Shown: one piece after another, positions 1 to 8,024 of the stretch
Layout of the letters: each line of letters starts with the position of its first letter
How positions within the stretch are numbered: position 1 is the stretch's first letter
Origin: CAJQQY01 sp964352225
GTDB taxonomy: Bacteria; Bacteroidota; Bacteroidia; Chitinophagales; Saprospiraceae
Length of the DNA: 64,000 nt
Direction of reading: 5' to 3'
NCBI GenBank assembly: GCA_964352225.1
Contig: CAYGRM010000003.1
Coordinates: forward strand, 3,751 to 67,750
Notes under the pieces: model-generated
What the model saw: the letters and a program-made list of their open reading frames with translations, nothing else
The model's database searches: none
What the model was told of the DNA's origin: nothing
Program-made: the position numbers and the translations under genes

Positions 1-1
1 T

Positions 2-100
2 ATCGGTTCTGCTAAGTCTATTTTAAAAAATGGAGGAGAATTTTGGAAAGAAACGCCGAAGAAAAATCGAATTAATCAGTATTATTGGATCAATACTTAA
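2..100 (+). CDS. GNAT-like N-acetyltransferase, C-terminal fragment (partial)
   Basis: An open frame enters from the left edge and stops at 98-100, giving 32 residues. The stretch NIxSxKxILKNGG-like (read here as IGSAKSILKNGGEFW) followed by a short RxNQYYWI end resembles the last helix and strand of GNAT acetyltransferases, where a residue run such as N-xx-S-xx-xxxxGG packs near acetyl-CoA. The catalytic part lies outside the window, so substrate and true identity cannot be judged. It could belong to another fold with a similar tail. Confidence 0.45.
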   Translation: MGSAKSILKNGGEFWKETPKKNRINQYYWINT

Positions 101-417
101 TTTTTTCCATAAAACCTCAGAGAAATATTAAATACTCTGTGACCTAAATTATTTTAGGATTTGATGAGGTTGTTTTGAAATTAGCCGAGGCAAATTTGAC
201 AAAGATAGCCCAGCTATCTGCGGAAAATTTAACAAAGGATAATTTTAAAAGAAGCCATCAAATTCAAAAGTTAATTATGTTACAGAGTATTAAATATCAA
301 CCTCAAGAAATAAACATAAAAATACCTAAAAAAAGTATATTTTTGTTTTGCGTAACGAGCAAAATCCGTTATCTTTGCACTCCATTTGCAGAAAATGGAC
401 AAAATTTTGAAATTTCT
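101..417 (+). other. Intergenic region with small hairpins and the tRNA promoter
   Basis: No convincing gene lies here. Two small hairpins follow the GNAT stop (CAGAG/CTCTG at 118-139 and CCTAAA/TTTAGG at 143-158) and may end its transcript, although no clear T-run follows them. The last 70 bases carry the promoter described at 347-377. An open frame at 175-498 runs straight through the tRNA gene and lacks any recognisable protein feature. Confidence 0.5.
347..377 (+). promoter_or_regulatory. Bacteroidota sigma-A type promoter of the tRNA-Arg/ribosomal protein unit
   Basis: TTTG at 347-350 and TATCTTTG at 370-377 are separated by 19 bases. This matches the Bacteroidota housekeeping consensus (TTTG, 19-21 bp, TAnnTTTG) exactly. 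Initiation is expected near 384, about 35 bases before the tRNA, and the same transcript can run on into rpmB, rpmG and the DUF4295 gene, because no terminator is visible before 1265. Confidence 0.75.
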
Positions 418-491
418 GGCTTTGTAGCTCAACTGGATAGAGCACTTGACTACGAATCAAGAGGTTGCAAGTTCGAATCTTGCCAAGGTCA
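418..491 (+). tRNA. tRNA-Arg (anticodon ACG)
   Basis: A full cloverleaf folds by eye. The acceptor stem GGCTTTG/CAAGGTC has two G-U pairs, the D stem is GCTC/GAGC, the anticodon stem CTTGA/TCAAG encloses the loop CTACGAA, and the T stem GCAAG/CTTGC encloses TTCGAAT. The anticodon is ACG, read as arginine after A34-to-inosine editing. The discriminator is A491. CCA is not encoded. It sits 32 bases before rpmB and seems to share its promoter. Confidence 0.93.
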
Positions 492-523
492 CTATTAATT
501 AATTTATATTTAATACAATCACA

Positions 524-775
524 ATGTCTAGAGTTTGTCAATTAACAGGAAAACGTCCGATTTCAGGAAATAATGTTTCTCACTCTAATCGTAGAACGAA
601 GCGTCGATTTCTTCCGAATTTGATCAAAAAACGTTTTTTCATTCCTGAAACAGGAGAATGGGTGACGTTGAAAGTTGCAACTAGTACACTACGTACTATC
701 AACAAATTAGGAATTTACGAATACCTAAAAGACGCTCAACGTAAAGGAATGGACGTCGGAACAAAATTAAAATAA
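524..775 (+). CDS. rpmB: 50S ribosomal protein bL28
   Basis: The 83-residue product begins MSRVCQLTGKRPISGNNVSH, the hallmark start of bL28, and continues with the basic RRTKRRFLPNL segment. Length fits the family (about 78-86). It binds 23S rRNA in the large subunit near the E site. It is first of three short genes (rpmB, rpmG, DUF4295) in the order typical of Bacteroidota, 23 bases before rpmG. The TGxR segment has only one cysteine, so this is the zinc-free form. Confidence 0.96.
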   Translation: MSRVCQLTGKRPISGNNVSHSNRRTKRRFLPNLIKKRFFIPETGEWVTLKVATSTLRTINKLGIYEYLKDAQRKGMDVGTKLK

Positions 776-798
776 TCACATTTTAAATATTTTATAAA

Positions 799-987
799 AT
801 GGCTAAGAAAAGCAAAGGTAACCGCCAACAAATTATTTTGGAATGCACAGAGCATAAAGCTACTGGTATGCCAGGCACTTCTCGGTATATTACCCAAAAA
901 AATAAAAAGAATACTCCAGACAGATTGGAATTGAAAAAATATAACCCAGTCTTAAAGAAGTACACTATTCATAAAGAAATTAAGTAA
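799..987 (+). CDS. rpmG: 50S ribosomal protein bL33
   Basis: The 62-residue basic protein begins [20 protein letters not shown] and ends with [17 protein letters not shown], the conserved bL33 core. It is part of the large-subunit E-site region. Only one cysteine remains where zinc-binding forms carry CxxC pairs, so this is the C-minus type, as usual in Bacteroidota. It lies 23 bases after rpmB and 76 bases before the DUF4295 gene. Confidence 0.96.
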   Translation: MAKKSKGNRQQIILECTEHKATGMPGTSRYITQKNKKNTPDRLELKKYNPVLKKYTIHKEIK

Positions 988-1063
988 TTGACTTGAAGAT
1001 TTTAATTAATAGGGTTATTTTACGACTCTTTTAAATTAATTTCTTCACTAAAAAATATCAATC

Positions 1064-1237
1064 ATGGCTAAAGTATCGAAAAACGCAAGAGTAGGTCAAC
1101 GTGCTGCCAATGCAGGTTCAGGTAGAGATTTCGTTAAAGTTGTTAAAAGCATCAAAGACGAAGCTACTGGGAAATACACCTACAAGCAAGTGATGATTCA
1201 CAAAGACAAAGTAGCTGAATTCTTCGCTAAAAAATAA
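1064..1237 (+). CDS. DUF4295 family protein
   Basis: A 57-residue basic protein starting MAKVSKNARVGQRAANAGSG and rich in Lys. It matches the Bacteroidota-specific DUF4295 family, which is found next to rpmB-rpmG and ftsY. No enzyme motif is present. The position and charge suggest a ribosome-linked role, but that is inference. The gene is followed at once by an intrinsic terminator, so it closes the ribosomal protein unit. Confidence 0.88.
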   Translation: MAKVSKNARVGQRAANAGSGRDFVKVVKSIKDEATGKYTYKQVMIHKDKVAEFFAKK

Positions 1238-1264
1238 TTTGAACTATTTTGATTAAAACGGTTC

Positions 1265-1306
1265 AAAAAAAGGCTTTTCTTCTATCTTTAGGGGAAAGCC
1301 TTTTTT
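1265..1306 (+). terminator. Intrinsic terminator of the rpmB-rpmG-DUF4295 unit
   Basis: AAAGGCTTTTC and GGGGAAAGCC form a stem around an 11-base loop, followed by six T (1301-1306). An A-run precedes the stem. The site ends 65 bases before ftsY, so ftsY probably has its own promoter in 1307-1371. Confidence 0.85.
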
Positions 1307-1322
1307 GCGTTATTATTAGTTT

Positions 1323-1363
1323 TATTGAACAACGTTCAACGGCTAGCGTTCAACGTCAAACGA
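1323..1363. repeat. Short GTTCAACG repeat cluster before ftsY
   Basis: The words ACGTTCAACG and GCGTTCAACG occur 15 bases apart and are followed by ACGTCAAACG (1351-1360). The last word recurs at about 37185-37194 beside a palindromic repeat. These look like remnants of dispersed intergenic repeats common in this group. A regulatory role for ftsY is possible but unsupported. Confidence 0.4.
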
Positions 1364-1371
1364 TTAAGTAG

Positions 1372-2340
1372 ATGAGTTTTTTTAAAAAATTATTTGGCCA
1401 AAAATCCGAAGAGGAAAAAAAAGAGCAGTTAGACAAAGGTTTAGAAAAAACTAAATCTGGCTTTTTTGATAAAATCAAAAAAGCAGTTGCTGGTAAAGCA
1501 ACGGTCGATGTCGAAGTACTCGATGAAGTGGAACAAATCCTCATCACTTCTGATGTTGGATTAGAAACTACTGTTAAAATTATTGACCGAATCGAAGCCC
1601 GAGTAGCTAAAGATAAATATGTCAATACTTCTGATCTCAATGAAATCATGAGAGATGAAATAGTGCAATTATTATCTGAAACAAATACTGAGGAGCTGGA
1701 AGACTTCACTCCTCCTGCCGGTAAAAAACCTTACGTTTTAATGGTAGTAGGGGTAAATGGAGTTGGAAAAACAACGACTATCGGTAAATTGGCTCATGCT
1801 TATACTCAACGAGGTCATAAAGTAGTAATTGGAGCAGGTGATACTTTCCGAGCTGCTGCCGTAGATCAATTAAAAATTTGGAGTGAGCGAGTAGGTTGTG
1901 ATTTTTATGCTAAAGGAATGAATACTGACCCAGCCGCTGTTGCTTATGAAACAGTTCAACATGCGATGAACAATGATTGCGATGTGGCGATTATTGATAC
2001 CGCTGGTCGATTGCATACTAAATTGAATTTGATGCGAGAGTTGACTAAAATCTATAATTCTGCTGGGAAAAAAATGGAAGGTGCGCCACACGATGTAATG
2101 TTAGTTTTGGATGCCACGACTGGTCAAAATGCGATTGAACAATGTAAGCAATTTACCGCTGCAACAGATGTGAGTTGTTTAGCTTTGACTAAATTAGATG
2201 GAACAGCAAAAGGTGGAGTTGCCATAGGAATTTCTGATCAGTTCCAAATTCCAATTAAGTTTATTGGAATTGGTGAAGGAATAGATGACTTAGCTATTTT
2301 TAATAAGAAGGAATTTGTGGAGACGTTTTTTGAAAAATAG
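1372..2340 (+). CDS. ftsY: Signal recognition particle receptor FtsY
   Basis: FtsY docks ribosome-SRP complexes at the inner membrane and, with Ffh, hydrolyses GTP to pass nascent membrane proteins to SecYEG. The 322-residue protein has a short charged start (1-35, many K and E) that can serve as membrane contact, a helical N domain (about 40-110), and the G domain with P-loop GVNGVGKT (127-134), GDTFRAAA (156-163), DTAGR (209-213) and TKLD (273-276). The acidic A domain of proteobacterial FtsY is nearly absent, as usual in Bacteroidota. The frame starts at the only sensible ATG. The gene follows DUF4295 in the expected order; rimO, often next in relatives, is not here. Confidence 0.97.
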   Translation: MSFFKKLFGQKSEEEKKEQLDKGLEKTKSGFFDKIKKAVAGKATVDVEVLDEVEQILITSDVGLETTVKIIDRIEARVAKDKYVNTSDLNEIMRDEIVQLLSETNTEELEDFTPPAGKKPYVLMVVGVNGVGKTTTIGKLAHAYTQRGHKVVIGAGDTFRAAAVDQLKIWSERVGCDFYAKGMNTDPAAVAYETVQHAMNNDCDVAIIDTAGRLHTKLNLMRELTKIYNSAGKKMEGAPHDVMLVLDATTGQNAIEQCKQFTAATDVSCLALTKLDGTAKGGVAIGISDQFQIPIKFIGIGEGIDDLAIFNKKEFVETFFEK

Positions 2341-2358
2341 AAACTCAAGTTTTAAATA

Positions 2359-2403
2359 AAAAAAGAGGCTACTTCAAAATAAATTTAAAGTAGCCTCTTT
2401 TTT
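2359..2403. terminator. Bidirectional terminator between ftsY and the MFS gene
   Basis: AAAAAGAGGCTACTT and AAAGTAGCCTCTTTTT form a long stem with a 12-base loop. It has A-runs on the left and T-runs on the right, so it can stop transcription from both sides. The flanking genes are convergent. Confidence 0.85.
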
Positions 2404-2422
2404 ATTTTCTCTCCAGTTATAA

Positions 2423-3769
2423 TTAGCTGGCTTCTGGCTGCCATTTCCCTCGTGTAAAATAAAGGATTCCAAACAGTATAATTAATATCGCAGGAAATAC
2501 TGCTAAATTATCAAGTGTTGCTTGCCCTGCCGCAAGATCAGCTGCATCTTCGCTAAGCCCATTTGCAATCGCAGCAGCTCTTTCTGTATCCAACCATCCT
2601 CCTATCACAGGCTGCCATAATGAAGTCGCAAACATGCCTACACCTCCAAGGAAAGATAATCCAAGTGCTCCCGTTTGAGGAGTATATTCAGCAGCAGATC
2701 CAATCATAGTTGGCCAAAAATACATCACTCCAACTGCGAAAAGAATTGCGGCAAGATAAACCATTCCTCCAGTAGCAACACTCATCAAACCAATTCCCAA
2801 TGTCGCCACAACAGCTGATCCAAACAAAACACCTATTGGTTTAAATTTATGAATAAGAGGTCCTCCAAAATATCTTCCCACAGCCATCAATCCTGTAATC
2901 ATTGCTAAAATTAACATAGGATGTGCCCCTGAATTTCCTAATATTTTTTCAACCCATTGCTGAGTTCCTAATTCGGCAGTCGCAGTCAATGTCATACATA
3001 GTGCCAACACAGAATATAACAATCCAAAATACTGGTAAATTAATCCAGCTACTACTACTATCAACCCAAATTTCACATAAGTACTAACATCTCCAGGAAA
3101 CCATTGCTGCAAAGTTAAATCAGAAGCAGCAATCAGTACCAATCCTCCAACAATCGTTAAATAAATTGGTGGAAATAGTTTTTGAAAATCAATTGATCCT
3201 GATTCTGGTTCTTCTGGAAACTCTTGCCCAAATATCATCCAAGCATAAATTAAAGTAGGAATCAACATTATAGCAATTTGTAATTGCCATCCTAAACCTA
3301 AATTTGTCATCAATGCAGAAACTAATGCGCCAATAACGATTCCCCCAGGAAACCATACATGGAATTTATTCAGCATTGTTGTTTTATTACTATCAAACAT
3401 ATTCGCAATCATAGGATTACAAGCAGCTTCAACAGATCCATTTGCAAACCCAATAAAAAAGGTTGAAATTAAAAGTGTCCAAAAACCTCCAGCAAAAATG
3501 GTCATAACAAGGCCTAGAAGGTGAGTTATAAATGCCACCCACATAATCTTTCGAGGCCCGACTGCATTATACAATGGTCCTCCAATCATTGTTGCAATTG
3601 GAAATCCCAAAAATGCCATCGCATTTACCCATCCTAATTCTGTATCTGTTAATTTAAAATCCCCTCCAAGCTGTGTAAGAATTCCTGCTCGAATTGCAAA
3701 GGTCATTGCGGTAACGGTAAGAGCTATACAACTTGCGTTAAATAGCCTACTCCTGTTAATTGTTGACAT
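2423..3769 (-). CDS. MFS transporter, sugar permease-like
   Basis: A 448-residue hydrophobic protein with about twelve membrane segments in two halves. The first cytoplasmic loop carries GGPLYNAVGPRKIMW (residues about 63-77), the MFS signature position. The segment GFANGSVEAACNPMIA resembles the fucose/glucose-galactose permease branch, in which an N and E in helix 4 line the sugar path. It therefore probably imports a small organic solute, perhaps a sugar, by proton symport. No sugar catabolic gene lies next to it, so the substrate cannot be set. The gene is alone between two terminators. Confidence 0.8.
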   Translation of the reverse strand: MSTINRSRLFNASCIALTVTAMTFAIRAGILTQLGGDFKLTDTELGWVNAMAFLGFPIATMIGGPLYNAVGPRKIMWVAFITHLLGLVMTIFAGGFWTLLISTFFIGFANGSVEAACNPMIANMFDSNKTTMLNKFHVWFPGGIVIGALVSALMTNLGLGWQLQIAIMLIPTLIYAWMIFGQEFPEEPESGSIDFQKLFPPIYLTIVGGLVLIAASDLTLQQWFPGDVSTYVKFGLIVVVAGLIYQYFGLLYSVLALCMTLTATAELGTQQWVEKILGNSGAHPMLILAMITGLMAVGRYFGGPLIHKFKPIGVLFGSAVVATLGIGLMSVATGGMVYLAAILFAVGVMYFWPTMIGSAAEYTPQTGALGLSFLGGVGMFATSLWQPVIGGWLDTERAAAIANGLSEDAADLAAGQATLDNLAVFPAILIILFGILYFTRGKWQPEAS

Positions 3770-3914
3770 AAATTGTTTTTTTTCGTTTTGTAATTTTTTC
3801 TAAAATACCAAAAACTTAAAGCATGTTCTTAGTTTAAAGTAATGGTTAGTCAAGATAGGAAAAAAATTAAAACGTTTATAAACAATACGTATTTATTACA
3901 CTAAGGAAAACAAA

Positions 3915-3963
3915 ACAAAAACGGTTACAAAAATCCTATCTTTTTGCAACCGTTCTTTTTTAA
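3915..3963 (-). terminator. Terminator of the serine hydrolase gene
   Basis: ACGGTTACAAAAA and CTTTTTGCAACCGT pair with one mismatch around a 6-base loop. On the minus strand the stem is followed by TTTTTGTTTTG. It lies just past the stop of the hydrolase at 3975. Confidence 0.75.
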
Positions 3964-3974
3964 TTTTATATCGA

Positions 3975-5165
3975 TTAATCCCCCATCAACTCATCCACAA
4001 TTTTTTCTCTAAATTCATAAAACACCTCACGTAATTCACTTTTCGCATCTGTACCATAGTTTATCATATACACCAAAGTCGCATCCTGATTGGGAAAATA
4101 AAAACAATCTGCCGTGTATCCTAAATCTCTCCCACGATGCCCAATGCCAAATTCATCTTCTGATCGATTTAAGAAATCCTTCATGATTCCCAATCCCAAA
4201 GTTCGATCCTTTCCTTCCACTAGTGGCCGAAAATCCAACATCTCATCTAAGCTTGCTGGAGAAATCAAGGTTTTGTCTCTCAACAAACTTTCAATGAAAT
4301 TTTGCATCTCATAAACAGTTGCATAAATGCCTCCGTACCCATTTCCACTTCCAGTATTATAATTAGAAATATTTAAAATCGTTCCGTTGTTGTACAAGTC
4401 AAAATACCCTTGTGCCACAAAATCTGGTAACTCATCATGCCAATGATAATAAGTGTTATCGGCATTTAAAGAATTCAAAACTTTCTCTCTCAACAATTCT
4501 TCATGTGGTCGTCCGGTCGCTGATTCGATAACCATGATCGCTAATAATAAATTAGTATTGGAGTATTCCGTACTCGTTCCTACGGCAAACGATGGATCAA
4601 CTCCATAAATAAATTTGAGTAAATCTTCTGGTTCCCAAAATCGACTTGGATCATTCAAAACGGCTAGATAAAAATTATTATCATCTATCACATCTGCAAT
4701 CCCGGTGGAGTGATTAAGCAATTGTCGAAAAGTAGCCTGATCTGCATTTTTTACATTTGATGTATACTTACTATCCAACCATTTTGTCAATGGATCATCT
4801 AAATCCAACACTTCTTCCTCCGCCAACATCATGGACAAAACACCAATATAACTTTTGGTAACCGAAGCAATTTTAGAAACATGACAAGGCAACATTTTCA
4901 CCTTTTCATCAATGTCTGCCATTCCAGAACTTCCTGCCCAAACGCCATTTTCATTTCTAATTAAAATAGAAATACCGGGTAGTCCTTTCGCAGTATATTC
5001 ATCAATTACTTTTTGGAAATTAGCTCCATTCAAGTGTTCTGAACTATTGTCCCATGAAGGAATATTGCAATTAGTTGTTGCTTTAATTTGATCTTCTTTA
5101 CAACCTGCCAGCAATAATCCTAAAATAAAAAAGACAAAATATATATTTAATAATCTAGTATTCAT
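3975..5165 (-). CDS. Serine hydrolase, class C beta-lactamase/DD-peptidase family, lipoprotein
   Basis: The 396-residue product has a lipoprotein signal (LGLLLAGCKED, lipobox Cys about 22), so it is predicted to sit on a membrane facing the periplasm or outside. The catalytic SxxK is SVTK in KIASVTKSY (about 102-105), the second motif is YSN in TEYSNTN (about 201-203), and a third HxG-like motif is GHRGRDLGY near residue 343. This is the class C beta-lactamase/D-Ala-D-Ala carboxypeptidase/esterase fold. Such stand-alone lipoproteins usually are peptidases or esterases rather than resistance enzymes. The gene stands alone, with its own terminator. Confidence 0.87.
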   Translation of the reverse strand: MNTRLLNIYFVFFILGLLLAGCKEDQIKATTNCNIPSWDNSSEHLNGANFQKVIDEYTAKGLPGISILIRNENGVWAGSSGMADIDEKVKMLPCHVSKIASVTKSYIGVLSMMLAEEEVLDLDDPLTKWLDSKYTSNVKNADQATFRQLLNHSTGIADVIDDNNFYLAVLNDPSRFWEPEDLLKFIYGVDPSFAVGTSTEYSNTNLLLAIMVIESATGRPHEELLREKVLNSLNADNTYYHWHDELPDFVAQGYFDLYNNGTILNISNYNTGSGNGYGGIYATVYEMQNFIESLLRDKTLISPASLDEMLDFRPLVEGKDRTLGLGIMKDFLNRSEDEFGIGHRGRDLGYTADCFYFPNQDATLVYMINYGTDAKSELREVFYEFREKIVDELMGD

Positions 5166-5210
5166 GATTTAATTTTTAAAAGAATTTGAGAATTTTTCCA
5201 CGCTAAAATA

Positions 5211-5846
5211 TCACTTTTCATCTCTTGATTTAAAAGGATAAAAAGCAATCCCAACATGCAATGCTGAATTTGGAAGTATAGGTACATACTCATTGATAAA
5301 AGGCATTTGCATGAAAAATTGATAGCTCAGAAAAATATCAATTGGATTCTCTGGACGAAATTCATATCCAACTTGCACGACAAAATCTGCCATGAATTGT
5401 GCTCGTCCAAAATTAGTTTTCCGATCATATTTTCCCTGATCATTGAGTTCAAAAACTTGTGCTTCGGGAATTGAATGCAAATACCCAATTCCCAATTTTG
5501 GCCCAAAATGCAATCCATTTTTCAGCCAATATCGATATCCAAATTCAGAATACAATTGAATTCCATGTTGTGCATATTGATGAAAAAAATAGGCAAGGTT
5601 GGCTGTTTGGAATAATTGATGTTTTGGATTGGAATTGTAAGTATATTCTGTTCCAACCGAAATTCCAGGATGAATTGGTAGGGTAAAAATCCCTAAATAT
5701 CCATTTCCTGGCAATTCACTTGCAGTATTAAAAACTGATATGACAACTGGAAATTGACTCCGATTTTGAGCGATACCATTTGAAGAAAAAATAAGTAATG
5801 TCAAAAGGAGCACGATAGGAATTTTTTGAATCATAATTATTTTCAT
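5211..5846 (-). CDS. Predicted outer-membrane beta-barrel protein
   Basis: The start at 5846 gives MKIIMIQKIPIVLLLTLL and a clear signal peptide ending near SNGIAQ. A longer frame to 5915 would put a charged tail before the signal, so it is less likely. The 211-residue protein alternates polar and aromatic residues (GISVGTEYTY, GIQLYSEFGYRYWL, LHFGPKLGIGYLHS, VQVGYEF, IFLSYQFF) and ends in a strand, LHVGIAFYPF. This is the pattern of a small 8-10 strand barrel. I do not recognise the family, and no enzyme motif is visible. It lies 45 bases upstream of the lipoprotein hydrolase on the same strand and may be co-transcribed with it. Confidence 0.65.
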   Translation of the reverse strand: MKIIMIQKIPIVLLLTLLIFSSNGIAQNRSQFPVVISVFNTASELPGNGYLGIFTLPIHPGISVGTEYTYNSNPKHQLFQTANLAYFFHQYAQHGIQLYSEFGYRYWLKNGLHFGPKLGIGYLHSIPEAQVFELNDQGKYDRKTNFGRAQFMADFVVQVGYEFRPENPIDIFLSYQFFMQMPFINEYVPILPNSALHVGIAFYPFKSRDEK

Positions 5847-5972
5847 TTTGGTGAAATAATAAAACAGCAATTTAATATGGTAAGTTAAGCTATTAATATT
5901 AATGACTTTAGTCATCTATCAAATTGATCTTTATCAATTTGTAGCTCGAATTATTTTATTTACGAAATATTC

Positions 5973-6007
5973 AAAAAAAACCGTTTCCTATTTTATAAGA
6001 AACGGTT
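5973..6007 (-). terminator. Terminator after the Arc-like gene
   Basis: AACCGTTTC (5979-5987) and GAAACGGTT (5999-6007) form a perfect 9-bp stem. On the minus strand it is followed by a T-run (A-run at 5973-5980 on the plus strand). Confidence 0.8.
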
Positions 6008-6052
6008 AATATTTTTTAAGAAAAATGATTTCTGAAAATTAATGGAAGCCGA

Positions 6053-6217
6053 CTATTCCTCTTCTTTTTTCCTTTTCCATCTCCCCTCCTCTTTTAGTAC
6101 CTTCGAGATCATCCATTCCAATTGACCATTCACACTACGAAATTCATCCGCAGCCCACTTCTCGACTAGCTTCATAGTTTCTTCATCTACTCTTAATACG
6201 AATTTCTTTTTTGGCAT
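6053..6217 (-). CDS. Small Arc-like ribbon-helix-helix protein
   Basis: The ATG at 6217 gives 54 residues beginning MPKKKFVLRVDEETMKLVEK. The pattern of a short strand (KKFVLRVD), a helix (EETMKLVEKWAADEF) and a second helix (SVNGQLEWMISKVLK) is the ribbon-helix-helix fold of Arc/MetJ regulators. A frame extended to 6247 adds MMFYNCKCIV, which does not fit. It lies 121 bases downstream of the SPFH gene. Pairing of SPFH and Arc-like genes is known in bacteria, so the two may work together, but a terminator hairpin separates them. The role could be DNA binding or protein contact. Confidence 0.75.
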   Translation of the reverse strand: MPKKKFVLRVDEETMKLVEKWAADEFRSVNGQLEWMISKVLKEEGRWKRKKEEE

Positions 6218-6294
6218 AACAATACATTTACAATTATAAAACATCAAATGGAATGATAAGTTTTACCCAACATTCCTGATTTGTTTTTTGCAAG

Positions 6295-6330
6295 AAAAAT
6301 CCGTGTCACGGTTCTATCCATGACACGGAT
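6295..6330 (-). terminator. Terminator of the SPFH gene
   Basis: ATCCGTGTCA (6299-6308) and TGACACGGAT (6321-6330) form a perfect 10-bp stem with a 12-base loop. On the minus strand it is followed by TTTTCTTG. Read-through could still supply the downstream Arc-like gene. Confidence 0.75.
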
Positions 6331-6338
6331 GTTTTAAC

Positions 6339-7211
6339 TTAGGTATGCAAAGTTCCTGTATTTAAAACAGGTGTAGCATCTTGATCAGAACAAAGTACGA
6401 CCATCAAATTACTGACCATAGCCGCTTTTTTCTCATCATCTAAATCTATGATTTTCCTTTTTGATAATTCATCTAGTGCATGCTCTACCATGCCAACTGC
6501 ACCTTCTACGATTTTCAATCTTGCTGCGACAATTGCTTCAGCTTGTTGGCGCTTCAACATCGAACTGGCAATCTCAGGAGCATACGCCAAATAACCAATT
6601 CTAGCTTCCAAAACTTCCAATCCTGCCATTGCCAACCTATTCGTCAATTCCTCTTCCATCGCCTCATTGACTTCTTCCAAACCTGACCGCAAAGTCGTTT
6701 CGCTTTGATCATCATCAAAATTATCATAAGGATATCGACTCGCCAAAATCCGAACTGCTGCATCACTTTGAATGCGAACAAAACTTTCATAATCATCTAC
6801 TTCAAATGCGGCTTTGTAGGTATTACTCACTTTCCAAACTAAAATCGAACTAATCAAAATAGGGTTTCCCATTTTGTCATTTACCTTAACCCTCTCCGTT
6901 TCGAAGTTGCGAGCTCGAAGCGAGATTTTAGTTTTAGTATAAAAAGGATTCGTCCAAAAGAATCCATTTTCTTTAACGGTTCCTACATATTTTCCAAACA
7001 AAACTAAAACTCTTGAGCCATTTGGATTGACTAAAAAGAATCCTGGAATCACTAAAAGAATTAGTGGAATCATAGCTACCACTAATGGTTTTTGAATAAC
7101 AGCAAATCCATAAACTGTAAAAGCAATTAGTGCAAATAAAACCAATAACATTAAATAACCTGAAATTGGTTTTGTCGTTTTTTCAAAATCTTGATTTTTT
7201 CCTGTATCCAT
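6339..7211 (-). CDS. SPFH/band 7 domain membrane protein
   Basis: SPFH (stomatin/prohibitin/flotillin) proteins form oligomeric membrane scaffolds. This 290-residue protein has two close membrane segments (about 18-38 and 43-62) and then the SPFH core with RVLVLFGKYVGTVKENGFFWTNP, the typical first strand pair. A later helical region (EVNEAMEEELTNRLAMAGLEVLEARIGYLAYAPEIASSMLKRQQAEA) is the coiled part that drives assembly. The length fits the short bacterial slipin-like branch. Function is likely membrane organisation or protease modulation; a partner protease of the NfeD type is not visible nearby. Confidence 0.88.
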   Translation of the reverse strand: MDTGKNQDFEKTTKPISGYLMLLVLFALIAFTVYGFAVIQKPLVVAMIPLILLVIPGFFLVNPNGSRVLVLFGKYVGTVKENGFFWTNPFYTKTKISLRARNFETERVKVNDKMGNPILISSILVWKVSNTYKAAFEVDDYESFVRIQSDAAVRILASRYPYDNFDDDQSETTLRSGLEEVNEAMEEELTNRLAMAGLEVLEARIGYLAYAPEIASSMLKRQQAEAIVAARLKIVEGAVGMVEHALDELSKRKIIDLDDEKKAAMVSNLMVVLCSDQDATPVLNTGTLHT

Positions 7212-7329
7212 AATTTGATTTATTTTGATGTTAAAATGATATCATAAATATATCAAATAAAATTTCAGATTCCTAACACGTTTCGATGAAACATCTAAAA
7301 TTTTCGATAAATATTTTTTGAGGTCATTG

Positions 7330-7366
7330 ACAAAAATCACCTTCCTCTCTAACAAAAATCACCTTC
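7330..7366 (+). promoter_or_regulatory. Tandem 15-bp direct repeat before the 7429 gene
   Basis: ACAAAAATCACCTTC occurs at 7330-7344 and again at 7352-7366, a 22-bp period of about two helical turns. The first copy lies in TTGACAAAAATCAC, which has partial inverted symmetry (TGA...TCA) like sites of CRP/FNR-family regulators. It ends 62 bases before the start codon. It is a candidate operator seen in sequence only. Confidence 0.4.
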
Positions 7367-7428
7367 TCTACATTGCTGTATCCTTATTTTGCATTTTTAT
7401 TATTATCACAAAATTATAAACTCAATAA

Positions 7429-7812
7429 ATGAAAAAAGTAAATTATATCTCCGACTTACATTTCGAACATGTTGCATGGAACAATGAACTAGCTTTTCAA
7501 AGAGATGAATTAAAAACATTCCAACACCGATTGGAAGAAGTAGCTCCTCGATACACTAACTCAGAAGTATTAAGTAAAGTAGAGCAATTTCAAAATAAAT
7601 TTATTCGACATTTTGAAGTCATTGATACCTTGCAACATGAGGTCAATGAGCAAGAGAATCATCTAGTTACCTTCGCTAAGAATCATCCGATTGCTGTTGA
7701 TCATGTTCATTTTAAAGATCATGCTGACCTAAGAGAAAAAGTAGAATCTCAATTAGGGATTTATAAAGATTTGAAGAAAAACTATTTAAGATTTCTAACC
7801 CAAACAATGTAA
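7429..7812 (+). CDS. Conserved-looking helical protein of unknown function
   Basis: The 127-residue product begins MKKVNYISDLHFEHVAWNNE. It has no signal peptide and no membrane segment, and is almost wholly helical with heptad-like stretches (ELKTFQHRLEEVA, VSKVEQFQNKF, EVIDTLQHEVNEQE). Eight or more histidines are spread through it, mostly as H-xx-E or D-H pairs, which could bind metal, but no known motif emerges. It has its own upstream repeats and a strong terminator at 7852-7883, so it is a single-gene unit, possibly a stress protein. I do not recognise the family. Confidence 0.65.
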   Translation: MKKVNYISDLHFEHVAWNNELAFQRDELKTFQHRLEEVAPRYTNSEVLSKVEQFQNKFIRHFEVIDTLQHEVNEQENHLVTFAKNHPIAVDHVHFKDHADLREKVESQLGIYKDLKKNYLRFLTQTM

Positions 7813-7851
7813 GCTGATAGCTTATTGAATTTTACTAATCAAATTAACTAT

Positions 7852-7883
7852 GCAGTCAATATCTTGGTATTGACTGCTTTTTT
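7852..7883 (+). terminator. Terminator after the 7429 gene
   Basis: GCAGTCAATA (7852-7861) and TATTGACTGC (7868-7877) form a perfect 10-bp stem with a 6-base loop, followed by TTTTTT. Confidence 0.88.
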
Positions 7884-8024
7884 ATTTTATATCTTTGGTC
7901 GCTATTAATTAATGGAACACAATAAATGATTAGTTTCATTTTAATAAGTGATGTTACGCACGTATAAATAGACCATATAAATTCTCATAGAAACTTTTTA
8001 ACCTAATTTTTATAAAATCAAAAA

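Noticed and set aside
175..498. 107-codon open frame on the plus strand
   Set aside because: It runs through the whole tRNA-Arg gene and its promoter, starts at a TTG, and shows no protein pattern.
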